DNA of 64,000 bases from Ralstonia mannitolilytica (GTDB taxonomy: Bacteria > Pseudomonadota > Gammaproteobacteria > Burkholderiales > Burkholderiaceae), in contig NZ_CAJPVG010000006.1 in assembly GCF_905397375.1 (NCBI RefSeq), positions 184,888 to 248,887 on the forward strand, in the 5' to 3' direction. This document shows positions 52,225 to 62,100 of this stretch, one piece after another (positions within the stretch are counted from its first letter, which is position 1; every line of letters begins with the position of its first letter). The position numbers were made by a program, and so were the translations under genes. The notes below the pieces were generated by a model. The model did not search any database and was not told the origin of the DNA. It saw only the letters and a list, made by a program, of their open reading frames with translations.

Positions 52225-52805
52225 TTCGTCGCGCCGAGTGCCGGCCCCTTCACGACCATCGGAATGCCCGCGACCAGCAGATGCACGTTGTCGGCCAATG
52301 CGGCGAGGCGCTGGTTCAGCCGTCCAAGCTCATCCACGTAGAAGCGCGTGACGGCGCCCATCGGTACCACGCCCAGTCCGATCTCGTTGCTCACCAGGAT
52401 GATGTCGCCGGGCACCAGCGGCAGCGCGGTGAGCAGCGCGTCGATCTCGTGCGTCCAGGCCTCGGGCGGGGTGATGACGCCGGTGTCGGGGTAGGCGTGC
52501 GGCGCGGCCGGGTCGCCGAACAGCAGGTTGTTGAGCCACAGCGTCACGCAATCGACCAGGACGCAACCGCCGTGCTGGGCGTGTGTGTAGAGCGCTTCCG
52601 CCAGGTGCACGGGCTCTTCCACCAGTCCCCACGCGGCGGGGCGGCGCGCGCGGTGCAGGGCCACGCGCAACTGCATCTCGTCGTCGCCCTCCCGCGCGGT
52701 GGCGAGGTACGTGACGGGACCCGTACATTGCAGCGCGAGCTGTTCGGCGTGGTGGCTCTTGCCCGAGCGGGCGCCACCGAGGACGAGCGTAAGACGGCGT
52801 GACAT
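52221..52805 (-). CDS. cobU: Bifunctional adenosylcobinamide kinase / guanylyltransferase
   Basis: Phosphorylates adenosylcobinamide and transfers GMP to it, preparing it for CobS; 194 residues. The P-loop LVLGGARSGKS is at residues 7-17, with YLATAREGDDEMQLRVALHRARRPAAW and LVSNEIGLGVVPMGAVTRFYVDELGRLNQ following. It is the first gene of the minus-strand cob operon, divergent from cobQ across a 49-nt gap. Confidence 0.94.
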   Translation of the reverse strand: MSRRLTLVLGGARSGKSHHAEQLALQCTGPVTYLATAREGDDEMQLRVALHRARRPAAWGLVEEPVHLAEALYTHAQHGGCVLVDCVTLWLNNLLFGDPAAPHAYPDTGVITPPEAWTHEIDALLTALPLVPGDIILVSNEIGLGVVPMGAVTRFYVDELGRLNQRLAALADNVHLLVAGIPMVVKGPALGATK

Positions 52806-52854
52806 CCGTGCATTCTAGCGAGGGCGCGGCGAGGGCGGGTGCGATAATCCGCGC

Positions 52855-54351
52855 ATGTCGAAAGCACCTTTCCTTGTGCCGCCGCGGGGCACGCTGATGA
52901 TCCAGGGCACCACGTCGGACGCCGGCAAGAGCACGCTCGTCGCGGGGCTGTGCCGCGTGGCGCGCCGTGCGGGTGTGCGCGTGGCGCCGTTCAAGCCGCA
53001 GAACATGGCGCTGAACAGTGCCGTCACCGCAGACGGCGGGGAGATCGGTCGTGCACAGGCGCTGCAGGCGCAGGCCGCCGGCGTCGCCCCCACGGTCGAC
53101 ATGAACCCCGTGCTGCTCAAGCCCAATAGCGACACCGGCGCGCAGATCATCATCCACGGCCAGCCGCGCTGCGATCTCGACGCCCGCGCGTATCACGCCT
53201 ACAAGCCCACCGCCATGGCGGCCGTGCTCGAATCGCACGCACGGCTGCGCGCGCAATACGAGCTCGTGCTCGCGGAAGGCGCCGGCAGCCCCGCCGAGAT
53301 CAACCTGCGGGACCGCGACATCGCCAACATGGGCTTTGCGCAAGCCGTCGACTGCCCCGTCGTGCTGGTCGCCGATATCGACCGCGGCGGCGTGTTCGCG
53401 CACCTGCTCGGCACGCTCGCGTGTCTGTCCGACAGCGAACGCGCGCGCGTGGCCGGTTTCGTCATCAACCGGTTTCGCGGCGATGTTTCGCTGCTCACGC
53501 CCGGCCTGGACTGGCTGACCGCGCAGACCGGCAAGCCGGTGTTTGGCGTACTGCCGTATCTGCACGGTCTGCACCTCGATGCCGAGGACGCCGTGCAGAC
53601 CGCGCAGCATGCGGCAGCGGCCGACGCATTGCGCGTGGTGATCCCCGTGCTGCCGCGCGTGTCGAATCACACCGACTTCGATGCGCTGCGCGCGCATCCG
53701 CAGGTGGACGTGCGCCTCGTCGGCCCCGGGCAGCCGATTCCGCCGGCCGATCTCATCATCCTGCCCGGCAGCAAGAGCGTGCAGGCCGATCTGGCGTGGC
53801 TGCGCGCCAACGGCTGGGAGCCGGCCATCGCGAGACACCTGCGCTATGGCGGCAAGCTGATCGGCATCTGCGGCGGCATGCAGATGCTGGGCCGGCGCCT
53901 GCATGACCCCCAAGGCCTCGAAGGCGCGCCCGGCAGCAGCGATGGCCTCGGTTATCTCGACTTCGAAACCACGCTCGAAGCCGCCAAGCAGTTGCGCCAC
54001 GTGCGCGGCACATTGGCCGAGGGCGGGGCGGGCGTCTCCGGCTATGAAATCCACATGGGCGTGACCGACGGCCCGGCACTCGCGCGGCCCGCCGTGTGCC
54101 TCGACGACGGCAGACTGGACGGGGCGGTCTCGGCCGATGGGCAGATTCTGGCCACGTACCTGCACGGGCTGTTTGATGCGCCCGAGGCGTGTCGGGCGCT
54201 CCTCGCCTGGGCGGGCGTGCGTGATGCGCAGGCACAGGACTACGCCGCCCTGCGGGAGGGCTCGATCGAGCGGCTGGCGGACGTCTGCGAGGCACATCTC
54301 GACCTCGCCGCGCTGTTTGGGACCTTTCCGCCGCCGTCACATACCCGCTGA
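52855..54351 (+). CDS. cobQ: Cobyric acid synthase CobQ
   Basis: ATP- and glutamine-dependent amidation of the remaining corrin side chains; 498 residues. The N-terminal synthetase domain has GTTSDAGKSTLVAGLCR (about residue 18) and KPQNMALNSAVT. The C-terminal class-I amidotransferase has the catalytic Cys in GICGGMQMLG (about residue 338) and His in SGYEIHMG. GCGATAATCC just upstream may be a -10 region. The gene implies that adenosylcobyrinic acid diamide is available, although no ring-building genes are in the window. Confidence 0.95.
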   Translation: MSKAPFLVPPRGTLMIQGTTSDAGKSTLVAGLCRVARRAGVRVAPFKPQNMALNSAVTADGGEIGRAQALQAQAAGVAPTVDMNPVLLKPNSDTGAQIIIHGQPRCDLDARAYHAYKPTAMAAVLESHARLRAQYELVLAEGAGSPAEINLRDRDIANMGFAQAVDCPVVLVADIDRGGVFAHLLGTLACLSDSERARVAGFVINRFRGDVSLLTPGLDWLTAQTGKPVFGVLPYLHGLHLDAEDAVQTAQHAAAADALRVVIPVLPRVSNHTDFDALRAHPQVDVRLVGPGQPIPPADLIILPGSKSVQADLAWLRANGWEPAIARHLRYGGKLIGICGGMQMLGRRLHDPQGLEGAPGSSDGLGYLDFETTLEAAKQLRHVRGTLAEGGAGVSGYEIHMGVTDGPALARPAVCLDDGRLDGAVSADGQILATYLHGLFDAPEACRALLAWAGVRDAQAQDYAALREGSIERLADVCEAHLDLAALFGTFPPPSHTR

Positions 54352-54427
54352 GCCATAATCCGCAGAGATGCAGATTTTCCGGGTGATCGACCCGGCACAC
54401 GAGTTCGACGAGCACAAGGAGGCAGGC

Positions 54428-55093
54428 ATGCCGGTGGCCGTTGTAGCGAATCCGAAGGGCGGGGTGGGCAAGACCACGTTGGCGACCAACCTGGCCGGCT
54501 ATTTTGCGGCCCAGGGCCACGCCGTGATGCTGGGCGACACCGACCGCCAGCAGTCTTCCCGCGAATGGCTGGCATTGCGCCCAGAGACCGCCCGGCCCAT
54601 CCGCACGTGGGAAATCAATGCCGACCACATCGCCAAGCCGCCCAAAGGTACGACGCACGTCGTGCTGGACACGCCGGCTGGCCTGCATGGCTGGCGCCTG
54701 GGCGACCTGGTCAAGATGTCAGGCTACGTGATCGTGCCGCTGCAGCCTTCGATGTTCGACATCCTGGCCACGCAGTCCTTCCTGCGCAGGCTGGCCGACG
54801 AAAAGCCGATCCGCCACGGCGAGGTCAAGCTGGGCGTGGTCGGCATGCGGGTGGACATGCGCACGCGTGCCGCCGAGCAACTCCAGCGCTTCGTGCAGGG
54901 CCTGGACGTGCCCATCCTGGGCTACCTGCGCGATACCCAGAACTATGTGCAACTCGCCGCGCACGGGCTCACGCTCTGGGACGTGGCGCCGTCGCGCGTG
55001 GCGAAAGATGTGGAGCAGTGGAGCGGTATCCTGGCCTGGCTCGGCGCGCGGCCCGTAGAGGCGTCGCCCGCCAACGCGTCGGTGGCAGCATGA
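54428..55093 (+). CDS. Orphan ParA-family ATPase
   Basis: P-loop ATPase of 221 residues with the deviant Walker A NPKGGVGKTT (residues 8-17), a DTDRQQS motif and a VVLDTPAG switch/Walker B region. No ParB-like gene is adjacent, so it may position something other than DNA, or a partner lies elsewhere. The start at 54428 is preferred because AAGGAGG (54416-54422) is an excellent ribosome site; twenty more codons are open upstream to 54368. It is followed immediately by a terminator. Confidence 0.85.
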   Translation: MPVAVVANPKGGVGKTTLATNLAGYFAAQGHAVMLGDTDRQQSSREWLALRPETARPIRTWEINADHIAKPPKGTTHVVLDTPAGLHGWRLGDLVKMSGYVIVPLQPSMFDILATQSFLRRLADEKPIRHGEVKLGVVGMRVDMRTRAAEQLQRFVQGLDVPILGYLRDTQNYVQLAAHGLTLWDVAPSRVAKDVEQWSGILAWLGARPVEASPANASVAA

Positions 55094-55128
55094 AAAAAGC
55101 CCGGCAACTTGCAACTGCCGGGCTTTTT
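55094..55128. terminator. Bidirectional terminator between parA and panC
   Basis: A 12-13-bp stem (AAAAGCCCGGCA / TGCCGGGCTTTT) with a 9-nt loop and A/T runs, starting right at the parA stop and 17 nt before the panC stop on the other strand. Confidence 0.9.
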
Positions 55129-55144
55129 CGTGGACCGCCTTCGC

Positions 55145-55996
55145 TCAGATCTCGAGATTGTCGATCAGGCGGGTCTTGCCGAGCTTGGCGGCGGTCAGCA
55201 CCACCAGCGGCTCGCCGGCGGCGATGTTCTCGGGCGTCGGCACCTGCAGGTCGGAGCGGCGGCGCACGGCCACGTAATCGGGCTGCCAGCCGCGGCCGCG
55301 CAGGTACTCCATCGCCTTGTTGGTCACCTCTTCGTGCGACGCCTGGCCCTGCAGCACGGTCTCCAGGACGTCCTGGCGCACCCGGTGCAGCATGCGGTAC
55401 AGCTCGGGCGCCTCGGCGCGCTCTTCGTTGGTCAGATACGCGTTGCGCGACGACAGCGCGAGGCCGTCGTCCGCGCGCACCGTTTCCGCCGGGATGATGT
55501 CCACCGGCAGCGCAAACTGGTTGGCCATGCGGCGCACGATCATCAACTGCTGGTAATCCTTCTTGCCGAACACCGCCACGCGCGGCTGCACGCACGAAAA
55601 CAGCTTCATCACCACCGTGCACACGCCCTTGAAGAAGCCGGGGCGGAACTCGCCTTCGAGGATGTCGCCCAGATCATGCGGCGGCTCGACGCGGTATTCC
55701 TGCGGCTCGGGGTACATGTCGCGCTCGGTGGGCGCGAACAGGACGTATACGCCTTCCTTCTGCAGCTTTTCGATGTCGTCCTGCAGCGTGCGCGGGTATT
55801 TGTCGAAGTCTTCGTTCGGGCCGAACTGGAGGCGGTTCACGAAGATGGATGCCACGACGGGGTCGCCGTGCTGGCGCGCCAGTCGCATCAGGCTCAGATG
55901 GCCCTCATGCAGGTTGCCCATGGTCGGCACGAAGGCGACGCGGTTCTGGCCGCGCAGCTGGTCGCGCAGTTCCTGGATGGACGAGATGACTTTCAT
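55145..55996 (-). CDS. panC: Pantothenate synthetase
   Basis: Condenses pantoate and beta-alanine with ATP to pantothenate; 283 residues, the usual length. The nucleotidyltransferase HxGH motif is in TMGNLHEGHLSL (His30, His33). FVNRLQFGPNEDFDKYPR, GVCTVVMKLF, FGKKDYQQL and SSRNAYL (KMSKS-like position) complete the family signature. It is 23 nt downstream of scpA on the same strand and probably in one operon. Confidence 0.96.
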   Translation of the reverse strand: MKVISSIQELRDQLRGQNRVAFVPTMGNLHEGHLSLMRLARQHGDPVVASIFVNRLQFGPNEDFDKYPRTLQDDIEKLQKEGVYVLFAPTERDMYPEPQEYRVEPPHDLGDILEGEFRPGFFKGVCTVVMKLFSCVQPRVAVFGKKDYQQLMIVRRMANQFALPVDIIPAETVRADDGLALSSRNAYLTNEERAEAPELYRMLHRVRQDVLETVLQGQASHEEVTNKAMEYLRGRGWQPDYVAVRRRSDLQVPTPENIAAGEPLVVLTAAKLGKTRLIDNLEI

Positions 55997-56019
55997 GCGG
56001 TCTGGTTATGGGCCGACGT

Positions 56020-56901
56020 TCAGGTCGGCGAGTAGGCGAGGCGCACGTAAATGGGTGCGTAGGGTTCAGCCTGGGTGATTTCCACCAGGGATTCGCGGGA
56101 GAGCTCCAGCATGGCGACAAAGTTGACCACCACGATGGGCGCGCCCTTGCCGGACTGGATCGCTTCTTCAAACAGCTCGGTGAATTCCATGAACCGGGCG
56201 TGCTGCAGGCGGCGCAGGATCTGGCTCATGTGCTCGCGCACGGACAGCTCTTCGCGCGAGATCTTGTGGTGCTGCGTGAGCTTCGCGCGGCGCAGCACGT
56301 CGGCCCACGCAGCGCGCAGGTCGTCGGTATTGACGTCGGGATAGCGCGGCGCGAGGCTCTGTTCGATGTAGACCTGCGCGCGCAGGAAGTCGCGTCCCAG
56401 CTGCGGCAGGGCATCGAGCTTCTGCGCGGCCAGCTTCATCTGCTCGTATTCGAGCAGACGGCGCACAAGCTCCGCGCGCGGGTCTTCGGGCTCGGTGCCT
56501 TCGTCGGTCTTCTTGACCGGCAGCAGCATGCGCGACTTGATCTCGATCAGCATGGCCGCCATCAGCAGGTACTCGGCGGCCAGCTCGAGGTTGGTTGCGC
56601 GGATCTGCTCGATGTACGCCAGGTACTGCCGCGTGACCTGCGCCAGCGGAATGTCGAGCACGTTGAAGTTCTGGCGCCGGATCAGGTACAGCAGCAGGTC
56701 CAGCGGGCCTTCGAATGCTTCAAGGAAGACCTCGAGCGCATCCGGCGGGATGTAGAGATCCTGCGGGAGCTTGAACAGCGGCTCGCCGTACAGCCGTGCG
56801 AAGGCAAGGCCGTCGACCTGCGCGGGCGTGGAGTCCTGCTCGGGCGCTACGGTGGGCAGCTCGACGGGCAGCGGCAGCTTGTCCTGCGCAGAAGTGGTCA
56901 T
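56020..56901 (-). CDS. scpA: Segregation and condensation protein ScpA
   Basis: Kleisin subunit of the SMC-ScpAB condensin; 293 residues. The N-terminal SMC-binding helix region is FEGPLDLLLYLIRRQNFNVLDIPLAQVTRQYL (about residues 65-96). The central ScpB-binding region and a C-terminal winged helix (FTELFEEAIQSGKGAPIVVVNFVAMLELSRESLVEI) follow. The start at 56901 leaves an Ala/Pro-rich N-terminal extension of about 60 residues, common in Burkholderiales; a shorter protein is possible. scpB is not in the window. Confidence 0.92.
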   Translation of the reverse strand: MTTSAQDKLPLPVELPTVAPEQDSTPAQVDGLAFARLYGEPLFKLPQDLYIPPDALEVFLEAFEGPLDLLLYLIRRQNFNVLDIPLAQVTRQYLAYIEQIRATNLELAAEYLLMAAMLIEIKSRMLLPVKKTDEGTEPEDPRAELVRRLLEYEQMKLAAQKLDALPQLGRDFLRAQVYIEQSLAPRYPDVNTDDLRAAWADVLRRAKLTQHHKISREELSVREHMSQILRRLQHARFMEFTELFEEAIQSGKGAPIVVVNFVAMLELSRESLVEITQAEPYAPIYVRLAYSPT

Positions 56902-56932
56902 GCGGCGATCCGCTCGAGGGCCGGCGGCGGGA

Positions 56933-57121
56933 TCAGTCCAGCGAGTAGACGTACGGCTTTTGCGGCACGCGGGCGGCCTTGGCGCGCGCACGTTCTTCCA
57001 GATCGATCGGGTCTTTGTCCCACAGCAGGGCGCGGCCCTGGCGCTGCTGCGCTTCAAGCTCGGGCTTCTGGGTCTTGAGTTCTTCCAGGAACTGGGTGAT
57101 CTCGGACTTGTACAGGGACAT
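56933..57121 (-). CDS. DUF3460 family small protein
   Basis: A 62-residue, charged, mostly helical protein (MSLYKSEITQFLEELKTQKP, then LLWDKDPIDLEERARAKAARVPQKPYVY). It is conserved upstream of scpA in Burkholderiales. No catalytic motif or membrane segment is seen, and the function is unknown. Its location suggests a link with scpA-panC expression. Confidence 0.8.
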   Translation of the reverse strand: MSLYKSEITQFLEELKTQKPELEAQQRQGRALLWDKDPIDLEERARAKAARVPQKPYVYSLD

Positions 57122-57334
57122 GGCGGTAAGTGATGTTGGATGACCTTGCCCGCCCGCGGCATGCCAGGGCGGATAACCGCGCATTTTACCGTATTGGCCG
57201 GCGGGCACGCCGTCTGCGGAGGGGGTCTGGATTTGTCCGCAAGGACGTTTTCGTCGCATTGACCAGGGCACCGGCCACGCCCGGTATGGTCAAATACGGC
57301 TTTCCTCGATCCGGCCGGCCCGTGGGGCGGCGCC

Positions 57335-59134
57335 ATGTTTGCCACGATGAAGGGTTCCAACCGACCATCGCGACCATCACGACCGCCACGTTTTCGCTTT
57401 CTGGATGCGCGAGCCGCTGCGTTCGCGGCGGGCTGCGTCCTGGGTCTGGCCGGTATGCCGGTTCACGCAGAGTACGACGTCAAGATCGACGCCCCGAAGA
57501 GCATCCGTGAGTTGCTCGAGCGGCATCTGGACCTGTCGCGCTACAAGGGCCGCAAGGACATCACCGAAGACCAGCTCCAGTACATGGTCGAAACCATTGG
57601 CGACCAGGTCACCAAGCTGACGGCCACCGAGGGCTATTTCGTGCCGAAGGCCACCGCACAGATCGAAGGGCAGCCGGAGCACCGCGTCGTGCAGGTGAAG
57701 GTCGACCCTGGCCCGCGCACCACGGTCGACAGCGTGTCGCTCGACTTTACCGGGGCCATCACGCAGGAACCCAAGCGCATCGATGAGCTGAAGAAGGCCT
57801 GGGGCCTGCAGCCGGGCGTGGCTTTCCGCCAGACGGGGTGGGACAAGGCCAAGGACGACAGCCTCGCCGCGCTGCAGAGCAAACGTTACTACGCGGCCAG
57901 GCAGACGGCGTCCGAGGCGCGCATCGACCCGGATGAAAGCAAGGCGGACCTGTCCGTCGCGTACGACAGCGGGCCGGCCTACACGCTCGGGCCGCTCGAC
58001 GTACAGGGCCTGTCGCGCTATCCGCGCAGCATCATCGATCGCGTGAACCCGTTGCGCGTGGGCGAGGATTACTCGGCAGACCGCCTGCAGTCCTTGCAGG
58101 CGGCCATCCAGGGCCAGCCATACTTCGCGAACGCCATCGTGGACCTGGGCGACGATCCGAAGAACCCCGTGAACGCCCCGGTGCGTGTGCGGGTGCGGGA
58201 GTACCCGCCCAACCGCCTGACCAGCGGCGTCGGCTACGGCACCGACACGGGCGCCTCGGTGGAAGGCCGGTATCAGTATCTGAACCTGTTCAACAAGGCG
58301 TGGGTGGCCGACACCCAGGCGCGCATCGAGCAACGCCGGCAGTACCTGTTCGGCAGCGTGACCCTGCCGCCGGACGAGAGTCAGTACGTCAACAGCGTCT
58401 ACGCCAGCATGGACCGCACGGACACCTCCGGCACCGATACGCGCAGCTATCGCTCGGGCTTCAAGCAGACACGCGTGCGCGGCATCTACGAGACGTCGTT
58501 CACCGTCGATTTCTACTACGACGACCTGCGCCCCGACGGCGCCGAGCGCCAGTTGAGCAAGGCCCTGGTGCCCGGTTTCTCGTGGACGCGCCGCGACGTG
58601 GACGACCCGCTGTTCCCGCGGCGCGGCAACATCATCACCACGCAGATCGGCGCGGCGGTCAAGGGCGTGCTGACGGACCAGTCGTTCGTGCGTTCGTACA
58701 GCCGCATCCGGCAGTTCGTGCCGGTGGGGCAGCGCGACATCCTGGTCGCGCGGGCCGAGCTGGGGGCCGTCATCACCAGCGGTCCTGGCGACGGCGTGCC
58801 GGCCACGCTGCGCTTTCGCACGGGCGGCACGCAGTCGGTGCGCGGCTACGATTTCCAGAGCATTGGCAACAACGTCAACGGCAGCACGCTGCCCGCCAAG
58901 TTCCTCGTGACGGGCGGGCTGGAGTACCAGCGCTGGTTTCTGCCGGAATGGGGCGCCGCGGTGTTCTGGGATACCGGTACCGCCACCGACAACTGGCCGG
59001 AGCGCCGCTGGTACAACGGCGTCGGCGTCGGCGTGCGCTGGAAGAGCCCCGTCGGCCCGATCCAGCTGGATCTGGGCTACGGAATCCAGGAGAAACAGTT
59101 CCGGCCGAGCGTGTCGCTGGGCATCGCGTTCTGA
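57335..59134 (+). CDS. tamA: Autotransporter assembly factor TamA (BamA/Omp85 family)
   Basis: Outer-membrane Omp85 protein of 599 residues that with TamB helps insert outer-membrane proteins. A signal-like stretch (FAAGCVLGLAGMPVHA) precedes POTRA repeats (about residues 50-265), and the C-terminal 16-strand barrel has the lid-lock motif in GGTQSVRGYDFQSIG (about residue 500). It ends in SVSLGIAF, with terminal Phe as expected for barrel proteins. The start at 57335 adds a basic N-region; an internal ATG five codons on is possible. tamB begins 2 nt after its stop. Confidence 0.92.
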   Translation: MFATMKGSNRPSRPSRPPRFRFLDARAAAFAAGCVLGLAGMPVHAEYDVKIDAPKSIRELLERHLDLSRYKGRKDITEDQLQYMVETIGDQVTKLTATEGYFVPKATAQIEGQPEHRVVQVKVDPGPRTTVDSVSLDFTGAITQEPKRIDELKKAWGLQPGVAFRQTGWDKAKDDSLAALQSKRYYAARQTASEARIDPDESKADLSVAYDSGPAYTLGPLDVQGLSRYPRSIIDRVNPLRVGEDYSADRLQSLQAAIQGQPYFANAIVDLGDDPKNPVNAPVRVRVREYPPNRLTSGVGYGTDTGASVEGRYQYLNLFNKAWVADTQARIEQRRQYLFGSVTLPPDESQYVNSVYASMDRTDTSGTDTRSYRSGFKQTRVRGIYETSFTVDFYYDDLRPDGAERQLSKALVPGFSWTRRDVDDPLFPRRGNIITTQIGAAVKGVLTDQSFVRSYSRIRQFVPVGQRDILVARAELGAVITSGPGDGVPATLRFRTGGTQSVRGYDFQSIGNNVNGSTLPAKFLVTGGLEYQRWFLPEWGAAVFWDTGTATDNWPERRWYNGVGVGVRWKSPVGPIQLDLGYGIQEKQFRPSVSLGIAF

Positions 59135-59136
59135 GC

Positions 59137-62100
59137 ATGAGCATGGTGGAATCGCAGACGCCCGACTCGACCCAGCCCGAAGTGCCGCCGCCCAGGCGTA
59201 ACCGCCGCCGCCTGTGGCGCTGGCTGGGTGGGTTTGTCGCCTTCGTGCTCCTCATCGTGCTGGCGCTGGCCGGCTGGCTGGTCTGGGCGGTGCATTCGCA
59301 GACGGGGACGGCGCAGCTGTGGTCGCTCGTCACGCGCTTCGGCCACGCCTATGTGTCGGGCAGGCTCGTCGGTGGCACGGCGCGCGAGGGCCTGTCGCTG
59401 CGCGACGTGCACGTGCGCGCGGGCAGCACGGAGGTGCGCATCGACCACGTCGAAGGCAAGTGGGCCATCACGCGCGGCCCCTGGCATGCACACTTTGGTT
59501 ACCTCACCGCCGGCAATGTCGAGGTGATCCTGCACCCGACGCCGCCATCGCCGCCGAGTGGGCCGCCCGACTCGCTGGTGGTGCCGCTGGCGCTGGACGT
59601 GGACCGGCTCGCCGTGGACCGCCTGGCCATCCGCCAGGGGACGTCCACCACCGAGCTGAAGTCGATCGCCGGCAGCCTGCATTCCGACGGCACGCATCAC
59701 AACGTGCTGCTTGACGGCATGCAGACACCTGCCGGCAAGCTGGCCGCGACGCTTCGCGTGACGGGCACTCGGCCGTATCCGTTGACGGGTGCGGCGACGC
59801 TTGCGACGCAGTTCGAGGCTGGCGGGCAGAAGCAGGATGCATCGGTGTCGGCGCAGTTGGCGGGGTCGTTGGAAGCGCTGCACGTCGATGCGACGGGCAG
59901 CGGCGCCAAGATGACCGCACAGGCGCAGATCGACGCCACGCCGTTTGCCGCGCTGCCGTTGTCGCGCGCCGTCGTGTCGGCCGACCACGTGAACCCGCGT
60001 GCGTTTGCGCCCGGCGCGCCGCAGGCCTCGCTGTCCGTGCATGCCGACCTGCGCCCCGACGAGAAATCGCCGGTGCTGACCGTGGCGGGCCCGATCCAGA
60101 TCGACAATGCCCAGGCCGGCACGCTCGACAAGCAGAAGCTTCCGCTGCAATCGCTGCGCGCGCAGGTGCGCCTGAACGAAGACGCGCAGCAACTCACCGG
60201 CCTCGACGTACGGCTGTTGGGCGGCGCGCAGCTCACCGGGGGCGCCGACGTGAAGAAGGGCCACGGCGCGCTGCGGGTGGAAGTGCGCCAGCTCGATCTG
60301 CAGGCGCTGCACACGTCGCTGGAGAAGACCCGGCTCGAGGGCCCCATCACCGTCGATTTCGCGGGCGGCACGCAGCACGTGGCGCTGGATCTGGCGGGCG
60401 GCGACATGCGTGCGCAAGCGAAGGCCGTGCTGGACGCCGCGCAAGTGGCCGTGGAGAACGCGCAGGTCTCGCTTGGCCGCTCGCGGCTGACGCTGGCGGG
60501 CACGCTCAGGCACGACGACGCGCAGTCGTTCGCTTTCAAGGGCAAGTTGGCGGAGTTTGATCCGGCGCGGCTCGCCAAGGTGGCCAAGGGCCGCATCAAC
60601 GCCGACCTCGACGCACACGGCACGCTGGCCGAGCCCATTGACGCGGCCATCAAGTTTGCCGTGCGCGACAGCGACTACGCCGGGCTGCCGATGACGGGCG
60701 ACGGCAACCTCCACGTGCGCATTGCGGGCGAGTCGATGCGCCTGCTGCCGAGCGACGCAAGGCTCGACGTGGCCGGCAACAAGGCGAGCCTGCGCGGCAG
60801 CTTCGGCGCCGCGGGGGACCGCCTGCGCGTGGATGTCGATGCACCGCAGCTGGCGCGGCTGCAGTTCGGCGTCAGTGGTTCGCTCGCCCTGTCCGCCGAT
60901 GTGTCGGGCACCTTGAAGCGGCCGCAGGCGGATGCCACGTTCCGCGCGAGCCAGCTCGCCTATCAGGGCAACCGGATCGACGCTGCCAGAGGCCGCGCCC
61001 AGATCCGCGACGGCATCGACGGCCCGCTGCTGTTTGAGCTCGCCGCACAGCGCGTCACGGGGCCGAGCATTTCGTTGCGCGAGGTCCGCGCCACGCTGGA
61101 CGGCACGCGCCGTGCGCACCGTTTCCACGCCGATGCCGATGGCAACGTGCGCAACCAGCCGTTCAAGTTCGCGCTCGCCGGCGACGGCGCACTGACGCCC
61201 GGCAAGGACGGCGACGGCTGGGACGGCACGATCTCCACGCTGTCGGCGCAGGGCGCGCCCAACCTCCAGTTGACTGCCCCGGTGCGCGTTTCCGTCGGGC
61301 CCGGCCGCCTGCTGGTCGGGCGCGCCGATCTGACACTGGAGCAGACGCCCATCCGAATCGATCGCGTCGAATCCGTCCAGGGCCACGTGCGCAGCGCCGG
61401 CCGCTTCGATGGACTACACGTGGCACGGGTGCTCGAGCTCGTGCGCACGTGGACGGGCCAGACGCCGCCCGTGCGCAGCGATCTCGTCATCGACGGCCAG
61501 TGGGACGTCGACCTCGGCGCCACTGCGATCGGTACGGCGCACATCGCCCGGCGCAGCGGCGATCTGTCGATCAACGCCGGACGCGGCTTCACGCCGCTGG
61601 GCTTGACCGAGGCCACCATCGACGCGCGCGGCGAGGGCATGCGGCTCGCCGTGCGCGGCAACGTGCAGTCCACGCGTGTCGGCAACCTCTATCTCGATGC
61701 CGGCGTGGGGCTCATGCGCGACGGCGGGCCGGGCGCGCTGGCATTGATGGCGCCCACGTCGCCGCTGTCCGGCGGCTTGACGATCAGCCTGCCGCATCTG
61801 AAGGGCATCGGCGATCTGCTTGGGCCCGACGTGGCCACCGACGGCCAGCTCGCGGCCAGCCTGACCTTTGCCGGCACGGTCGGCGCGCCCAAAGTCAGCG
61901 GCTTCCTGACCGGGCAGGACGTCGAGGTGGCCTTGTATGACCAGGGCATCCGGCTGACGGGCGGCGTGCTGCGCGTGGCGCTGGACCAGAACGTGGTCGA
62001 CCTGCAGGACGTGGTCTTCCACGGCGGCGAAGGCACGGTGCGCGCGCAGGGCCGCGTGCAGCTGGGCGAGGCCAACCCGAACCTCGCGGGGTCCATCGTG

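Noticed and set aside
58300..59136. Upstream extension of the tamB frame
   Set aside because: It lies inside tamA in another frame and is rich in Arg/Ala/Gly without domains; tamB has its own start and membrane helix at 59137.
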